Assembly (NCBI GenBank): GCA_964364145.1
Contig: CAYILC010000048.1
Location: 1 to 6,771, forward strand
DNA from: CAYILC01 sp964364145
Lineage (GTDB): Bacteria; Patescibacteriota; Microgenomatia; UBA1400; UBA12028
DNA: 6,771 nucleotides
Reading direction: 5' to 3'
Below, piece after piece: positions 5,328 to 6,771 of this stretch (position 1 is the stretch's first letter; every line of letters starts with the position of its first letter). A program made the position numbers and the translations under genes. The notes under the pieces are model-generated. The model was not told the origin of the DNA and made no database searches. It was given only the letters and a program-made list of their open reading frames with translations.

Positions 5328-6771
5328 TTACTCCTTCCCTTTTCGTACAGCTTTTCTTCGTACTGCAAGATTTCTCTTTAATTTTTCAACAAATTTCTTT
5401 GTTGTTTGAAGTTCACGCAGTAACGACACATCGTTTTCGACAGCCCATGTGCGAATAACCTCTTCATCTTTCTTCGCTTCTGGGAACTGTTTGTCATATG
5501 GCACGTTGATAATAAGATCAAACATGTTTTGTTGCAGTGCGTCTTCCAGACTTGGATTTTCTTTCTTATACATTTTATGTAGCAGTAAAGAATCGATGCC
5601 TTTACTCTTGTAGTATTCGTGTGTATGCTCGGTCGCGTAGAACTTAAATCCTAACTGTTGTAGATCTTTCACGACCGGCAAAAATGCTTTCTTATTTTTT
5701 GTCTCGCCAATGGTGAGAAGTGCAAACCGCTCTTTCTTCTGCGCCAACCGCATCTGCATGGTGTAGATCTCAATGAATCCAGCCGAAGCGTTTTGGTTGT
5801 ACGCTTTATTTTTCATAAAGGTTGCAAGTTTTTCGTCAAAGATGGTATTTGCAGTCTCAACCGCAACCACTTCGGCAACTCCTTTAAACAGCTTGACTGT
5901 GACAAGACCACTCACTTTTTCGTTAATCTGGTTTATGAAAGCATTTAAGTCGTCCATCAATGGGTCATACCATAATGCGCCGTAACACAAATACGCCCAT
6001 TTTGTATCAACCTCGGACTTAAACTCGTTTTCTACACGCGTGCACACATATTTTTCCAAATTAAAGTGCGCATTAATAATGATCTCGGCCGCCGGAGCTT
6101 CGTACAGCCCACGAACCTTGAGTCCTACAATGCGATCCTCAATATGATGTGTCACCCCAACGCCGTGCAACGCTCCAAACTTGTTGAGAGTAAGTATGAT
6201 ATCAGCGAGGCGCAGTTGTTTCCCGTCAATCTCAACAGGAATACCCTTCACAAAACGAACCTTAATATATTGCGGCTCGTTCGGCGTTTTCTCAACAATA
6301 CGGCAAACCTGCAGAATTTTCTCGAGTGGGGGAATCAACGCAGGATCTTCAATCTCACCACTTTCTCCAGTAACTCCCCACATATTGTCGTCATATGAGT
6401 ACGGTGAATCCACCGTCTGTTTCACGGGAATATTATTGCGTTTTGCGTATTGAAGTTCCTCATCACGACCCATGCTCCACTCGCGCACCGGTGCGATAAT
6501 CTTCATTTCTGGTGCTAAAGTGAGAATTGATCCCTCGATACGCACCTGGTCATTTCCTTTCCCTGTGCAACCGTGCGCAATTGTGTCAGCCTTATATTTG
6601 CGAGCAATGTCGATGGCGATCTTTGCGAGCAGTGGCCTGCCAATTGGAGTGCTCAGATGATATTTTCCCTGGTAACATGCGTTAGCTTTAATGCCTTTTG
6701 CGATGTAGTGGTATGCAAACTCATTTTTGGCGTCGATAACAATTGCCTTCTTTGCCCCAAGTTTTAACGCT
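5328..6771 (-). CDS. argG: Argininosuccinate synthase with C-terminal MGS-like domain (5' end beyond window)
   Basis: ArgG joins citrulline and aspartate with ATP to form argininosuccinate in arginine synthesis. The frame is open to the right edge, giving 480 visible residues; about 50 N-terminal residues with the ATP-binding SGGLDTS loop are off the window. Family motifs are HGCTGKGNDQVR (visible 66-77), APVREW (about 93-98), YSYDDNMWG (124-132), GVGVTHHIEDRIVGLKVRGL (203-222), YGALWYDPL (263-271) and AGFIEIY near 330-336. After the normal ArgG end, residues about 349-466 (roughly 5375-5726) match the methylglyoxal-synthase-like domain of CarB: RFALLTIG, LGFKFYATEHTHEYYKSKGI, LLHKMYKKENPSLEDAL, FDLIINVP and DEEVIRTWAVENDVSLLREL. 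In CarB this fold binds allosteric effectors, so a regulatory role is likely but unproven. The tail is strongly basic (VRRKAVRKGKE). The GTG at 6545 is an internal valine codon, not the start. The amidohydrolase follows after 41 nt. Confidence 0.96.
   Translation of the reverse strand, partial: ALKLGAKKAIVIDAKNEFAYHYIAKGIKANACYQGKYHLSTPIGRPLLAKIAIDIARKYKADTIAHGCTGKGNDQVRIEGSILTLAPEMKIIAPVREWSMGRDEELQYAKRNNIPVKQTVDSPYSYDDNMWGVTGESGEIEDPALIPPLEKILQVCRIVEKTPNEPQYIKVRFVKGIPVEIDGKQLRLADIILTLNKFGALHGVGVTHHIEDRIVGLKVRGLYEAPAAEIIINAHFNLEKYVCTRVENEFKSEVDTKWAYLCYGALWYDPLMDDLNAFINQINEKVSGLVTVKLFKGVAEVVAVETANTIFDEKLATFMKNKAYNQNASAGFIEIYTMQMRLAQKKERFALLTIGETKNKKAFLPVVKDLQQLGFKFYATEHTHEYYKSKGIDSLLLHKMYKKENPSLEDALQQNMFDLIINVPYDKQFPEAKKDEEVIRTWAVENDVSLLRELQTTKKFVEKLKRNLAVRRKAVRKGKE

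Noticed and set aside
6066..6398. Plus-strand ORF of 110 codons
   Set aside because: It lies fully antisense to conserved argG sequence and shows no family motif.
5328..6545. argG starting at the GTG at 6545
   Set aside because: The frame stays open to the window edge and the upstream codons encode conserved ArgG sequence including HGCTGKGNDQ, so this GTG is internal.

Overview
All genes in this window lie on the minus strand, so transcription runs from the right edge (6771) to the left edge (1). Reading in that direction, the order is: argG (5' end cut off by the window) fused to a C-terminal MGS-like domain; a TRZ/ATZ-type amidohydrolase; a radical SAM protein; a PyrE-like phosphoribosyltransferase; a short leftover of a uracil phosphoribosyltransferase gene (upp); and uvrB (3' end cut off by the window). 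The plus strand holds only antisense shadow ORFs. There are no tRNA or rRNA genes, no CRISPR array and no transposase.

The organism is a bacterium using TGA as a stop, since the radical SAM gene ends in TGA. That excludes the TGA=Gly code of Gracilibacteria and SR1. Two genes have a visible Shine-Dalgarno, while the amidohydrolase and uvrB do not. Moderate GC, compact spacing and an unusual domain fusion would suit a Patescibacteria/CPR-like or other uncultivated lineage. No gene here fixes the taxonomy, so that is a guess.

Right region (5328-6771): argininosuccinate synthase with an extra domain of about 115 residues that resembles the allosteric C-terminal domain of carbamoyl-phosphate synthase large subunit. 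This links an arginine enzyme to a ligand-sensing fold.

Middle region (1919-5286): three tightly packed genes. The amidohydrolase stop and the radical SAM ATG are 11 nt apart, and the radical SAM stop and the phosphoribosyltransferase ATG are 9 nt apart. Together they could act on a heterocyclic base: one enzyme hydrolyses or deaminates it, one performs radical chemistry, and one attaches phosphoribose. I know of no described pathway with exactly this trio, so the shared function is an inference.

Left region (1-1918): just downstream of the trio are about 29 codons of a UPRTase C-terminus, ending KYIVPGLGDYGDRYYGT-stop, with no gene body in front. This suggests that the trio replaced or interrupted an ancestral upp between argG and uvrB. 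A 17-bp perfect palindrome sits at the junction. uvrB follows with no Shine-Dalgarno and carries an in-frame insertion of about 15 residues that overlaps a small palindromic DNA repeat.
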